Source: an uncultured Bacteroidales bacterium (GTDB taxonomy: Bacteria > Bacteroidota > Bacteroidia > Bacteroidales > Bacteroidaceae). From it: 64,000 nucleotides of DNA. Under the pieces are notes generated by a model. The model worked only from the letters and a program-made list of their open reading frames with translations, did no database searches and had not been told where the DNA came from. The stretch lies in assembly GCA_902775975.1 (NCBI GenBank), contig CACYOC010000002.1, positions 62,001 to 126,000 of the forward strand, written 5' to 3'. Position numbers and translations under genes: made by a program. Within the stretch, counting starts at the first letter, position 1. Every line of letters begins with the position of its first letter. Positions 9,405 to 18,093 of the stretch are shown one piece after another.

Positions 9405-11417
9405 TTATTTCTTGACGCGATAGATGCGGAACGACATGGCGGGCAGCTGGTCGTTCAGTACAGCCTGCTTCTTGTCGGCCTTCACCTGTGCAGTGCCCTT
9501 CTGCGGGGTAATCATCTCAGGCTTCTTGATGCTGTTCTCGTCATCCATACCCTCATGGCTGAGAGTCAGCGTCTGAGCCACGCCATCTTCTTTCATGCCC
9601 AGCAGATTGATAGTGACAGGCTGTGCCTGTTGAGAGATGTTGGCCACCTTGACAATCACTTCGCCAGTCTTCTCATCGAAGGCAGCTGAAGCACAGAGAC
9701 CGTTTTGTCCTTCCTGATTGGCTACAGGCTTCTTGTCCATAGTCAGTGACAGCACACGAGTGCCGGCATTGGTGGCATATAGCTGCTGCACGTAGTAGCT
9801 GACGGTCTTGAACATCTGTGTCTGGTCGTACCATATTTGGTCTGGACGCCACTGCCAGCCATCAACATGAGCGAAGAGTGGGGCAGGAGTCGTCATGTGA
9901 ACCACATCGGCATTACGTTCGAAGCCGGTCATGAAAGCAGCTTCCAAAATGGCAGCCTCGTAGTGGTTCCACTTCTTGCCCTTACCGTGACAAGCATACT
10001 CACCGGCAAAGACCTTCGGACCCTTACGGTCATAGCTGTCATAGCGCAGAGCACCGCAGTTAGGCCATTTGGCTTTCTCCTCACCCTCGGGAGTTCCGCG
10101 GAACCAGTTCTCGGGGCGATAATAATGTTCATCCACGAGGTCGGCCTTGATTTGCTTCATGGCTGCCCAGCCTTTGTCGAACATTTCGCCCTCTGAGTCG
10201 GGACCGCTGGTACCGATAATCTTGATGTCGGGATACTTGGCACGAATGGCAGCCACAAAGGGCTTCAAACGGTCGTAGTAGAACTGATCCCATTGCTCGT
10301 TGCCCACACCGATATACTTCATGTTGAAAGGTGCAGGATGTCCCATGTCGGCACGAATCTTTCCCCACTTCGACGTCACAGGACCGTTTGCAAACTCAAT
10401 GAGATCCAGACAGTCGTCGATGTAAGGCTGCAAACTGTTCATGTCAGCGTGAGCACTCTCGTCGTTCCAGTTTTGGAACTGACAAGCCAGTCCGACACTC
10501 AGTACGGGCAGCGGTTCGGCACCGATGTCTTCCGACAGTTGGAAGAATTCAAAGAATCCCAGTCCGTACGACTGGTAGTAATCGGGATAGTAACGGTAGT
10601 CGAAAGTGTGCTCCCAGCGGTTTTGGTTCAGCGGACGGTTTTCTACCGGTCCGATGCTGTTCTTCCACTGATAGCGTGTTGCGAGGTCAGTACCCTCGAC
10701 GATACATCCGCCAGGGAAGCGGAAAATGCCGGGGTGCAGGTCTTCCAATGCCTGGGCCAAGTCGCGGCGCATGCCATTCTCGCGGTTTTTATACGTATTG
10801 ACGGGGAACAGCGAGATGTGTTCCAGTGCTACCTCGTTCTCATCATTCAGGAAGATGCGCAATTTGGCATGCTTATCGTTCTTTGGCGACTTCAGCGTCA
10901 GTGTGTATTTCTTCCACTCGGCTGAGGTGATGCTGAGGACTTCCTCTACAAATTCCTGTTTCTCGTCCATCGAGTTCTCGTCTATCAGCTGGACACGAAT
11001 CTTACTGCTGCCCTTCGGAGCCTTAGCCCATACGGAAAAGCGGTAAGCCTCGTCCTTCTTCAGTCCAATGCCGAAGTAACCCTCGTTCACCAGTCCGCTG
11101 CGACGCTCCTTGTGTCCGGGGTCAGCCAGCACGACATAGTGTGGACAGCGGTTGAAGGGACCGTCGTTGTGGATACTGACTTTTCCGAAGGCCTGCCAGC
11201 CCATCAGGTGCTGTGGAAATTCGAATGAGCGGTTCTTGACCAGCTCTGCATAGAGTCCGCCATCGGCTGCATAGTTGATGTCCTCAAAGAAGATGCCGTA
11301 CATCGTCGGCTGGATAGTGGCTCCCATCTTCTTGGTATTGACATCCATGACGTTCTGCCCCCATGCTGACACGGAAGCCAGCATCAGCATATAGACTAAA
11401 AGATTTTTTTTAAACAT
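9405..11417 (-). CDS. GH51 alpha-L-arabinofuranosidase, second copy
   Basis: A 670-residue exported enzyme (MFKKNLLVYMLMLASVSAWG, cleavage near residue 20). It carries TMYGIFFEDINYAADGG, FRFPGGC, acid/base E374 in GVGNEQ and nucleophile E473 in FAGEYA. Unlike the GH51 at 3793-6243 it has no inserted LamG-like domain, so the two are not recent duplicates and may prefer different chain positions. The odd point is its place: only 23 bp separate it from the lpxC-fabZ stop, with no promoter motif in the gap, so it probably rides on the lipid A operon or on a promoter inside fabZ. In related genomes I would expect lpxA at this spot. Confidence 0.92.
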   Translation of the reverse strand: MFKKNLLVYMLMLASVSAWGQNVMDVNTKKMGATIQPTMYGIFFEDINYAADGGLYAELVKNRSFEFPQHLMGWQAFGKVSIHNDGPFNRCPHYVVLADPGHKERRSGLVNEGYFGIGLKKDEAYRFSVWAKAPKGSSKIRVQLIDENSMDEKQEFVEEVLSITSAEWKKYTLTLKSPKNDKHAKLRIFLNDENEVALEHISLFPVNTYKNRENGMRRDLAQALEDLHPGIFRFPGGCIVEGTDLATRYQWKNSIGPVENRPLNQNRWEHTFDYRYYPDYYQSYGLGFFEFFQLSEDIGAEPLPVLSVGLACQFQNWNDESAHADMNSLQPYIDDCLDLIEFANGPVTSKWGKIRADMGHPAPFNMKYIGVGNEQWDQFYYDRLKPFVAAIRAKYPDIKIIGTSGPDSEGEMFDKGWAAMKQIKADLVDEHYYRPENWFRGTPEGEEKAKWPNCGALRYDSYDRKGPKVFAGEYACHGKGKKWNHYEAAILEAAFMTGFERNADVVHMTTPAPLFAHVDGWQWRPDQIWYDQTQMFKTVSYYVQQLYATNAGTRVLSLTMDKKPVANQEGQNGLCASAAFDEKTGEVIVKVANISQQAQPVTINLLGMKEDGVAQTLTLSHEGMDDENSIKKPEMITPQKGTAQVKADKKQAVLNDQLPAMSFRIYRVKK

Positions 11418-11440
11418 TTGAGTTTATAGTTTGTTGTAGT

Positions 11441-12823
11441 TTACTTGTTTTTTACGATTTGTGCGGTGAAGGTGGCTTCGGCTACCACGTGGTCGCCTAC
11501 GAAGATGTAGCCTTTCATCGACGAGATACCGTGGCGTACGGGAGCGAGCAAATCGACCTTGAAGAGCAGCGTGTCGCCTGGTACCACCTTCTGGCGGAAC
11601 TTGACGTCGTCAATCTTCATGAAGTAGGTGCTCCAGCGCTCGGGTTCTTCGAGGGTGTTCAGCACCAGCAGTCCGCCGCACTGTGCCATCGCTTCTATCT
11701 GCAGCACTCCGGGCATGACGGGTTCCTCGGGGAAGTGACCCTGGAAGAACGGTTCGTTCGCCGTGACATTCTTGATGCCTACAATGGTGTTGGCACCGAG
11801 TGCAATGACTTTATCGACCAGCTGCATGGGATAGCGGTGCGGCAGCAGTTCGCGGATGCGGTTGACGTCCATGACGGGTTCCTCGTTGGGGTCGTAGATG
11901 GGTGCCTGTACCTCGTGTTTGCGAATTTCCTTGCGCATCTGCCGAGCGAACTTGTTGTTGATGGTGTGTCCCGGACGGGTGGCAATGATGCGACCCTTAA
12001 TGGGTTTGCCGATGAGTGCCATATCGCCGATGATGTCCAGCAGCTTATGGCGAGTACATTCGTTTTCCCACACCAGCGGCTTGTGCTGGATGTATCCCAA
12101 CTCGTTGGCGTCGCGGTGTTCCACACCGAGCTTGTCTGCCAGCCAGTCGAGACGTTCCTGCGTGGTTTGACGCTCATAGATGACGATGGCATTGTCCATG
12201 TCGCCGCCTTTGATGAGGTTGGCTTGCAGCAGCGGTTCTATGTCGCGAACAAAGACGAAGGTTCGTGCGGCAGCAATGTCGGTTGCAAACTTGTCGATTT
12301 TGTCGAGTGTTGCGAACTGCGAGTTGATGAATTTCGACTCGAAGGAGCACATAGCGGTCAGCGAGAAGTCGTCGTCGGGCAGCAGGGTGATGCACGAGCC
12401 GCTCTTTTCGTCCTTGACTTCGATTTTCTTACGAATGATGTAGTAGTCTTTGGGAGCGTTCTGCTCTTCGATGCCTACTTCCTGAATACGCTGCACATAC
12501 TGGATGGCTGAACCGTCGAGGATGGGGAATTCAGGACCGTTGACCTGTATGAGACAGTTGTCGATGCCTAAAGCGTAGAGGGCTGCCATACCGTGCTCGA
12601 TGGTCGATACGCGGATGTCGCCTTTTCCCAATACCGTTCCACGCTGTGTGTCAATGACGTTCTCGGCAATGGCGTCGATGATGGGTTCTCCCTCCATGTC
12701 GATGCGTTGAATCTTGTAGCCGGTGTTCTCTGGTGCGGGATTAAAGGTGACCGTGAGGTTCAGACCTGTGTGCAGTCCTTTTCCGTAAAGCGAAAAGCTG
12801 CCTTTCAGTGTTTTTTGTTTCAT
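11441..12823 (-). CDS. lpxC/fabZ: Bifunctional LpxC deacetylase / FabZ 3-hydroxyacyl-ACP dehydratase
   Basis: A 460-residue fusion known from Bacteroidetes. Residues 1-~300 are LpxC, the zinc enzyme for the committed step of lipid A synthesis (UDP-3-O-acyl-GlcNAc deacetylation). Zinc ligands are H77 (TIEHG), H259 and D263 (HKLLD); H286 in RPGHT is the likely catalytic histidine. Residues ~320-460 are FabZ, starting at IRELLPHRYPMQLVDKV, with H363 (GHFPEEPVMPG) and E377 (QIEAMAQ) as the active-site pair. The fusion ties outer-membrane lipid A output to the fatty-acid branch point. It is followed after 23 bp by a GH51 gene, not lpxA, and preceded by lpxD with a 16-bp gap. Confidence 0.96.
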   Translation of the reverse strand: MKQKTLKGSFSLYGKGLHTGLNLTVTFNPAPENTGYKIQRIDMEGEPIIDAIAENVIDTQRGTVLGKGDIRVSTIEHGMAALYALGIDNCLIQVNGPEFPILDGSAIQYVQRIQEVGIEEQNAPKDYYIIRKKIEVKDEKSGSCITLLPDDDFSLTAMCSFESKFINSQFATLDKIDKFATDIAAARTFVFVRDIEPLLQANLIKGGDMDNAIVIYERQTTQERLDWLADKLGVEHRDANELGYIQHKPLVWENECTRHKLLDIIGDMALIGKPIKGRIIATRPGHTINNKFARQMRKEIRKHEVQAPIYDPNEEPVMDVNRIRELLPHRYPMQLVDKVIALGANTIVGIKNVTANEPFFQGHFPEEPVMPGVLQIEAMAQCGGLLVLNTLEEPERWSTYFMKIDDVKFRQKVVPGDTLLFKVDLLAPVRHGISSMKGYIFVGDHVVAEATFTAQIVKNK

Positions 12824-12839
12824 AGTCTTATCTTAGTCA

Positions 12840-13829
12840 TTAATTCTGTTTTTCTGCTTTCAGCTTGTCAATCTCTCTTCTCAGTGCAGCAATCTCGCGG
12901 TACATGTCGGGCAGTTTGGCATCCAGGGCTCTTGCCTTGAAGTACATCTTCGGATTGACGGCAGGCGAGCCTATCAGCGTCTCGCCGTCGCCCTTGGTGT
13001 TACCGATGACGCCACACTGTGCGCCTACCATCGTACGGTCGGCCACGTGGATGTGTCCTGAGAATCCAGCCTGTCCACCCACCATGCACCAAGCACCGAT
13101 TTTGGTCGAGCCAGCCATTCCGACTTGTGCGGACATCACGGTGTTCTCGCCGATTTCGCAGTTGTGGGCCACCTGAATCAGGTTGTCCAGCTTGACGCCC
13201 TTGTGGATGATGGTTTGTCCCATGGTAGAGCGGTCAACGCACGTATTGGCACCAATCTCCACGTTGTCCTCAATGACGACGATGCCCAGCTGTGGTATCT
13301 TGTCGTAGCCCTCCGTGTTGGGTGCGAATCCGAAGCCGTCGGCACCGATAACGCTTCCGGCATGGATGGTGACGTTGTTGCCAATCTTGCAACCGTCGTA
13401 GATGACCACGTGCGGATAGATGGCGCAGCCGTCGCCGATGGTGACGTTCTCGCCGATGCAGGCGAAGGGACCGATATAGACGTCCTTGCCTATCTTGGCG
13501 GACTTGGCAACAAAGGCCAGCGAGTCGATGCCCTGCTTCTTGGGCATCATCTGAGCGTACATCTGCATCAGCTTGGCAACGCACTCGTAGGCGTTCTCCA
13601 CACGAATCAGCGTACAGCTTACCGGATGCTCCAGTTTCAGGTCGTTGTTCACCAGGACGACGCTCGACTTGGTGTCATAGATATAGGACGTGTATTTGGG
13701 GTTCGACAGGAAAGAGATGGCTCCTTCCTTTCCTTCTTCAATTTTTGCAAAACTATTGATTTTGGCATTCTCGTTGCCTTCCACGCGACCGCCTATCAGG
13801 TCGGCAATTTGTTTGGCTGTAAATTCCAT
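12840..13829 (-). CDS. lpxD: UDP-3-O-acylglucosamine N-acyltransferase LpxD
   Basis: A 329-residue protein, third step of lipid A synthesis: it transfers a hydroxyacyl chain from ACP to the amine that LpxC exposes. The N-terminal ~100 residues are the uridine-binding domain ([14 protein letters not shown]...). They are followed by a left-handed beta-helix of hexapeptide repeats ([20 protein letters not shown] and on) with the conserved segment [15 protein letters not shown], whose histidine is the likely base. The C-terminus is a short helix ([19 protein letters not shown]) as in trimeric LpxD. It sits directly upstream of lpxC-fabZ. A TACCTTTG box on the minus strand (13859-13866) lies in front of it. 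Confidence 0.95.
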   Translation of the reverse strand: MEFTAKQIADLIGGRVEGNENAKINSFAKIEEGKEGAISFLSNPKYTSYIYDTKSSVVLVNNDLKLEHPVSCTLIRVENAYECVAKLMQMYAQMMPKKQGIDSLAFVAKSAKIGKDVYIGPFACIGENVTIGDGCAIYPHVVIYDGCKIGNNVTIHAGSVIGADGFGFAPNTEGYDKIPQLGIVVIEDNVEIGANTCVDRSTMGQTIIHKGVKLDNLIQVAHNCEIGENTVMSAQVGMAGSTKIGAWCMVGGQAGFSGHIHVADRTMVGAQCGVIGNTKGDGETLIGSPAVNPKMYFKARALDAKLPDMYREIAALRREIDKLKAEKQN

Positions 13830-13858
13830 AATACTTTATTAAATGGTTATTTTGCTGA

Positions 13859-13866
13859 CAAAGGTA
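13859..13866 (-). promoter_or_regulatory. Candidate -7 element of lpxD
   Basis: The minus strand reads TACCTTTG 29 bases upstream of the lpxD ATG, inside the 48-bp gap to the HD hydrolase gene. No -33 TTTG is seen at the right distance. Confidence 0.5.
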
Positions 13867-13877
13867 CGAAAAATATT

Positions 13878-15098
13878 TCAAATACGTTGATAACAGAGGT
13901 AATATTTACGTATTTTTTTGGAAAGTAGCTGCACATTTAATATTTCTGACGCCTCGGCAATGTCCTTGACCACTTGGTTTTTGTAAAGAATGCCGATGCT
14001 GTCGTCCTCGGGATTGTACATGTCCTTACCTATCTCCGTGAGGCTCATCAGATACTTCGTGTCGTCCATTGCAATGCCCATGGCGTCAGCTATCTGCTGA
14101 CGAATGTCCTGCAGATGTTCCTCGGTGGGCGGTTCCTCCGTCACCTCCACTTTGAAGAGTCGGCGGTCCAGCAGGTCGGTGGCCAGGGTGGAAAGTATCA
14201 GGTCGTCGTCGTGCTTCCATACTTTCAGGGCACTCCAGATGTCCGAGTCGTCCAGTTCGCCATAGAGCTGCAGCGCCTCTTTGTGGGTGTCGAACCACTG
14301 GCGGTCGATGTCGTGCTGCAGGAAGTAGGCGAGGGCAGGGGTGGCAAACACCTCGTGACCCTGGCTGACCAGCTCCTTGGCTCTTGTCAGCGCATTGACG
14401 AGAATCTTCTCGTAACCCACCGTCGTCTTGTGCAGATACACCTGCCAGTACATCAGGCGTCGCGTCGTCAGGTAGTTCTCGATGGAGTAGATGCCTTTCG
14501 ACTCCACCACCAGCCGGTCGTCTGCCACGTTCAGCATCTTGATGATGCGTGCCGACCCGATGTTGCCTTCCGTCACACCGGTATAGAAGGAGTCACGCCG
14601 CAGGTAGTCCAGACGGTCCATGTCGAGTTGGCTGCTGATGAGCTGGTGGAAAATCTTGTTCGGGTACTCGTCCTTGAAGATGCTGATGGCCAGGTTCAGG
14701 TCGCCATGAAGGTCTTTGTTGATCTGCTCCATCATCATCAGCGAGATGTCTTCGTGCGACACGCCGTGCATCAGGGTGTGTTCCAGGACGTGCGAGAACG
14801 GTCCGTGTCCTATGTCGTGCATCAGAATGGCGGCTTGCACGGCCTCTGCTTCTGAGTCAAAGATATAGACGCCTTTCTCCGACAGCGACTTGATGGCTTC
14901 CGACATCAGGTGGAAGGCTCCTAACGAGTGTTGGAATCGGGTGTGCCTTGCGCCCGGATACACGACCGATGTCAGTCCTAACTGACTGATGCGGTTCAAG
15001 CGCTGAAACAGGGGGTGGCTGACAATGTCGTATAGCAGTCCTCGTGGTATTTTTATGAAACCAAATACGGGGTCGTTGATGATCTTGTGCTCGTTCAT
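13878..15098 (-). CDS. HD-domain phosphohydrolase (dNTPase-like)
   Basis: A 406-residue cytoplasmic protein of the HD superfamily related to dGTP triphosphohydrolases. It shows GARHTRFQHSLGAFHL (first metal histidine), the HD pair in ILMHDIGHGPFSHVLEHT, and SQLDMDRLDYLRRDSFYTG with the later conserved aspartate. The family hydrolyses nucleotides in several members; the substrate here is unknown. I chose the ATG at 15096-15098 because a full promoter (TTTG-19-TAATTTTG) ends 5 bases before it; a longer reading would run through that promoter. This geometry predicts a leaderless mRNA. It lies upstream of lpxD on the same strand, a placement I recall from related genomes. Confidence 0.88.
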   Translation of the reverse strand: MNEHKIINDPVFGFIKIPRGLLYDIVSHPLFQRLNRISQLGLTSVVYPGARHTRFQHSLGAFHLMSEAIKSLSEKGVYIFDSEAEAVQAAILMHDIGHGPFSHVLEHTLMHGVSHEDISLMMMEQINKDLHGDLNLAISIFKDEYPNKIFHQLISSQLDMDRLDYLRRDSFYTGVTEGNIGSARIIKMLNVADDRLVVESKGIYSIENYLTTRRLMYWQVYLHKTTVGYEKILVNALTRAKELVSQGHEVFATPALAYFLQHDIDRQWFDTHKEALQLYGELDDSDIWSALKVWKHDDDLILSTLATDLLDRRLFKVEVTEEPPTEEHLQDIRQQIADAMGIAMDDTKYLMSLTEIGKDMYNPEDDSIGILYKNQVVKDIAEASEILNVQLLSKKIRKYYLCYQRI

Positions 15099-15103
15099 GG
15101 CTA

Positions 15104-15134
15104 CAAAATTAAGCAAAAAAGATGAAACAACAAA
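15104..15134 (-). promoter_or_regulatory. Promoter of the HD hydrolase, placed for a leaderless transcript
   Basis: On the minus strand TTTG (15131-15134), 19 bp, TAATTTTG (15104-15111), then only 5 bases to the ATG. Bacteroidetes transcripts begin a few bases after this box, so +1 should fall at or next to the start codon. queA and the DUF5686 gene share the same 19-bp and 5-base spacings. Confidence 0.75.
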
Positions 15135-15154
15135 GAAAACCCCTGATTTTTTCT

Positions 15155-15242
15155 CTCTCCGGCTCCCGTTGCTGATGAGAACGGCTCTCATCGCTGTTGA
15201 GAATAGTCCTCGTGGCCTTTGAGAACGGTTCTCGCGTGTGCG
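15155..15242. repeat. 22-bp dyad array A (three clear units and one degenerate)
   Basis: Units begin at 15177, 15199 and 15221, exactly 22 bp apart; a weaker relative at 15155 matches unit 1 at about 12 of 22 positions. The core is GAGAACGGTTCTC in unit 3, a perfect 6+1+6 odd-centred palindrome; units 1 and 2 are GAGAACGGCTCTC and GAGAATAGTCCTC. Secondary dyads (TCTCA...TGAGA) are centred 11 bp from the unit centres. The array lies upstream of the HD-gene promoter and inside any transcript from the promoter at 15294-15325. Confidence 0.85.
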
Positions 15243-15293
15243 TGCGCTGGGTACCTTCGTCGAGTGTCGCCGCTGCGACTTTGAAATCGAAGG

Positions 15294-15325
15294 CAAAGGT
15301 ATAAAAAATGCAGCACTTCAGCAAA
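15294..15325 (-). promoter_or_regulatory. Orphan promoter reading into array A
   Basis: On the minus strand TTTG (15322-15325), 20 bp, TACCTTTG (15294-15301), a full consensus. It lies about 190 bp upstream of the HD gene start and has no start codon close behind it. A transcript from about 15287 would cross array A. It could be a distal HD-gene promoter or the start of a small RNA. Confidence 0.55.
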
Positions 15326-15381
15326 TAATAACACCAAAAAGACACGGAAAAAGACACGCCTCCTCAAACAGAAGTGAGTCG

Positions 15382-15567
15382 TTGGTACAGATGGCAGATG
15401 GCAGATGGCAGTTTTCTGATGGAGGGGGGGGTGCGAGAAGGATGCCAAAAATTTTTATTATATATAATATATATATTATATAATAATAAACTATTAATTA
15501 GACCATTTTACCCCCAACAGGCAACCTATGTGCTCATATAGAAACTGCCATCTGCCATCTGTACCAA
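15382..15567. repeat. 186-bp inverted-repeat element with heptamer arms
   Basis: The left arm (15382-15416) is TTGGTAC, three copies of AGATGGC (15389-15409), then AGTTTTC. The right arm (15541-15567) is its reverse complement with two copies (GCCATCT, 15547-15560) ending in GTACCAA. The centre is AT-rich (runs of TATA near 15455-15490). It resembles a MITE in shape, but no target-site duplication is visible and it encodes nothing. Confidence 0.85.
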
Positions 15568-15577
15568 TCTTAAACAA

Positions 15578-15610
15578 AAGTACACAAAGGAACGAATCCC
15601 TTGTGTACTT
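15578..15610 (-). terminator. Intrinsic terminator of galK
   Basis: A 10-bp perfect stem (AAGTACACAA at 15578-15587, TTGTGTACTT at 15601-15610) lies 27 bp past the galK stop. On the minus strand it is followed by TTGTTTAAG after the stem, a T-rich tail. Confidence 0.75.
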
Positions 15611-15636
15611 ATAGTTTGTAAAGAAATATCGCTATT

Positions 15637-16803
15637 TTAGCAAACCTTGTGAGCACCGTCGCCAATGACGACATCATAGACTTTGGGCTCATGGCCGTAG
15701 CGCTCGTTGAAGCGTTTCTTAGCATCAGCGATGAACGACTGGTAGAGGTCGTTGCGCACCAGGTTGATGGTGCAGCCACCGAAGCCGCCACCCATGATGC
15801 GCGAGCCAGTGACCTCGTTGTCGCGGGCTATCTGGTTGAGGAAGTCCAACTCCTCGCAGCTGACCTCATAGTCCTTCGACAGTCCTTCGTGCGTGGCGTA
15901 CATCAGCTCACCGACACGCTCGTAGTCGCCTTCAGTGAGGGCTTCGCAGACTCCTAAGACACGGTCTTTCTCGCCCAGCACGAACTTGGCACGACGATAA
16001 TCCTCTTCGCCTACCTCGGCTTTCACCTCTTCTAACTGCTCCCAGGTGCAGTCGCGCAGGGTTTCAAACTTGCCCTCAGGATGATGGGCGGCAATGTGCT
16101 TGACAACGTTCTCGCACGAGTTGCGACGGTCGTTGTAGGGAGAGCCCGAAAGCTGGTGCTTCACCACGCTGTCGAGCAGTACCAGACGATAGCCGTCGGG
16201 CTTGAAGGGGAAGTATTCAAACTCGCGGGAACGGCAGTCGAGGCGCATCAGACAACCTGCCTTGCCGAAGACGCTGGCAAACTGATCCATGATACCGCAG
16301 TTGACGCCGCAGTAGTTGTGCTCCGTGGCCTGACCTGCCAGCACCATGTCCCACATGCTGACTTTGTTGTCGCCGAAAAGGTCGTTGAGACCACAGGCGA
16401 AACAACTCTCCATAGCGGCACTGGAAGACATACCGGCACCCAAGGGAACGTCACCAGCAAAGGCTATATTAAAACCTTTCACGGGAACGCCCAATTTTCT
16501 GAGTTCCAACGCAATACCATAAATATAGCGAGCCCATGACGCACGCGGTCCTGCAGGGTCGTCCAGGTGGAAGTCAACACGGTCTTTCAGGTCGATGGCG
16601 TAGGCCATGACCGTATCTTCCGTACCGTTGGCTCGTATCTCTGCCACGACTCCTTTATCTACTGCTCCGGGGAACACATAGCCACCGTTGTAGTCGGTGT
16701 GTTCACCAATGAGGTTGATGCGTCCGGGGGCAGCGTAAACGTTGCCTGTCTTGCCGTCGAAATGTTTTACGAAACGGCTTCTTACTTGTTCGATTTCTAC
16801 CAT
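15637..16803 (-). CDS. galK: Galactokinase
   Basis: A 388-residue GHMP-family kinase that phosphorylates alpha-D-galactose at C1 with ATP in the Leloir pathway. The three family motifs are present: GRINLIGEHTDYNGG (substrate-binding signature, near residue 30), the ATP loop PLGAGMSSSAAMES (~125-140), and GGGFGGCTINLV near the C-terminus. The catalytic aspartate lies in GIMDQFAS. It follows galM with a 68-bp gap, so the pair supplies alpha-galactose and phosphorylates it. In Bacteroides a sugar permease usually sits between the two genes; none is present here. Confidence 0.97.
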   Translation of the reverse strand: MVEIEQVRSRFVKHFDGKTGNVYAAPGRINLIGEHTDYNGGYVFPGAVDKGVVAEIRANGTEDTVMAYAIDLKDRVDFHLDDPAGPRASWARYIYGIALELRKLGVPVKGFNIAFAGDVPLGAGMSSSAAMESCFACGLNDLFGDNKVSMWDMVLAGQATEHNYCGVNCGIMDQFASVFGKAGCLMRLDCRSREFEYFPFKPDGYRLVLLDSVVKHQLSGSPYNDRRNSCENVVKHIAAHHPEGKFETLRDCTWEQLEEVKAEVGEEDYRRAKFVLGEKDRVLGVCEALTEGDYERVGELMYATHEGLSKDYEVSCEELDFLNQIARDNEVTGSRIMGGGFGGCTINLVRNDLYQSFIADAKKRFNERYGHEPKVYDVVIGDGAHKVC

Positions 16804-16871
16804 AGTTATTGTTAATATTTTTGATAATATAATTCAGTATAAAAACCCTCGGAATGGATGGTCTGACAACC

Positions 16872-17963
16872 CTATTCGGCAATGCCGAAACGATAGATGG
16901 TCTTCTGCTTGTACTGTTCGCCGGGATTGAGAATGACGGACGGGAAGTAGGGACGGTTGGGCGTGTCGGGGAAATGTTGGCACTCAAAGCATACTGCCGA
17001 GCGACGTGGGAACACCGAACCGTGCCAACCCTGATAGTTATTGCCGAAGTTGTCGGTGTAAATCTGCATTCCTGGCTCAGTGGTGAACACTTCCAGGGTT
17101 CTGCGGCTCTTCGGCTCCGTCAGTCGGGCGGCAAAGCTCAGCTCGCCCTCTTCGCGCTTGTTAAGCACAAAGCAGTGGTCGTAACCCTGTCCGTTCTTGA
17201 TTTGCTCGTTGTCGGCATCAATGTCCTGACCGATGGGCTTCGCCGTGCGGAAATCGAAAGGCGTATTAGCAACCTTCAGGATTTCGCCCGTGGGAATGCT
17301 GGTAGCATCGATGGGCAGATAGAAGTCGGCATTGATTTCGCACAGCTGGTCATTGACCGTCGCTGTCGGATTGGCAATGCCTGTCAGCGAGAAGAATGCG
17401 TGGTGCGTGAGGTTGATGATGGTCTTCTTGTTGGTCGTGGCCATGTACTCAATGATGAGTTCGTTGAGGTCAGTAAAGGTGTATTCCACCGTAATGCGAC
17501 ACTCGCCTGTGAACCCTTCCTCACCGTAAGCCGACGTGTAGGTCAGCGCCAGCGAGCGTGGCCCCATCTGACGGGCGTCCCAGACACGGGTGTGGAAACC
17601 CGTAGGACCGCCGTGCAGGGCGTTCTCTCCGTTGTTGATAGCCAGCTGATACTCCTTGCCGTTCAGCGTGAACTGACCCTTGGCAATACGGTTGCCATAG
17701 CGGCCGATGAGCGTGGATAAATAAGGTTCGGGAGAGTTGATGAGTGCCTGAATGTTGTCGTGACCCTGGATGACGTTGGCCACCTTTCCGTCCTTGTCTG
17801 GCACCATAATGGCACAGATGGCACCTCCATAGTTCGTTACTGCTACCTCGTAACCTTTGCGGTTCTTCAGGATGTATAGATCTGTCTTTTTCCCATTGAT
17901 GGTGGTTTGAAAATCCTTGCGGTTCAAACCACACAAATTCGCTGTTTCAGTAGTGTTAGCCAT
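16872..17963 (-). CDS. galM: Aldose 1-epimerase (galactose mutarotase)
   Basis: A 363-residue beta-sandwich mutarotase that interconverts beta- and alpha-D-galactose for GalK. Visible family elements: LIGRYGNRIAKGQFTLNG, NGENALHGGPTGFHTRVW with a catalytic-type histidine, INLTHHAFFSLTG with the second histidine, and IDADNEQIKNGQGYDHCFVL. The catalytic glutamate is likely in NPGEQYKQKT near the C-terminus. There is no signal peptide, so it is cytoplasmic. It is first in the galM-galK pair. A near-consensus -7 box (TTACTTTG on the minus strand, about 50 bp upstream) may drive it. Confidence 0.95.
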   Translation of the reverse strand: MANTTETANLCGLNRKDFQTTINGKKTDLYILKNRKGYEVAVTNYGGAICAIMVPDKDGKVANVIQGHDNIQALINSPEPYLSTLIGRYGNRIAKGQFTLNGKEYQLAINNGENALHGGPTGFHTRVWDARQMGPRSLALTYTSAYGEEGFTGECRITVEYTFTDLNELIIEYMATTNKKTIINLTHHAFFSLTGIANPTATVNDQLCEINADFYLPIDATSIPTGEILKVANTPFDFRTAKPIGQDIDADNEQIKNGQGYDHCFVLNKREEGELSFAARLTEPKSRRTLEVFTTEPGMQIYTDNFGNNYQGWHGSVFPRRSAVCFECQHFPDTPNRPYFPSVILNPGEQYKQKTIYRFGIAE

Positions 17964-18093
17964 ATCTTTTCGTCTTTAGTTACTTAAAACACCTGCAAAG
18001 TAACCGAAAAAAAACGAGAATGGCAAGAGAAACGAGGAAAAAAACGTTTACAGAATGTTAAAAAAGGTAATACCTGTGACGTTTCCTATGTTT

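Larger units (their letters stand above)
15099..15636. other. 538-bp gene-free region between the HD hydrolase and galK
   Basis: From left to right it holds the HD-gene promoter (15104-15134), a 22-bp dyad array (15155-15242), a second minus-strand promoter with no gene of its own (15294-15325), a 186-bp inverted-repeat element with heptamer arms and an AT-rich centre (15382-15567), and the galK terminator (15578-15610). No reading frame here has a start, length or composition that suggests a protein. Confidence 0.85.

Noticed and set aside
11459..12511. 350-codon open frame opposite lpxC-fabZ
   Set aside because: It is a shadow of a well-supported essential gene. The antisense frames at 13974-14855, 18892-20076, 33908-34573 and 46340-47344 were rejected for the same reason.
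15155..15242. CRISPR-like array
   Set aside because: The repeats are adjacent with 5-9 bp between palindromic cores, the period is 22, and there are no unique spacers of about 30 bp and no cas genes. The same holds for the other three arrays.
15238..15483. Short open frames in the HD-galK gap
   Set aside because: They cross repeats and promoters, have unusual composition and no start signals.
15382..15567. Insertion sequence
   Set aside because: No transposase frame and no target-site duplication; only MITE-like in shape.
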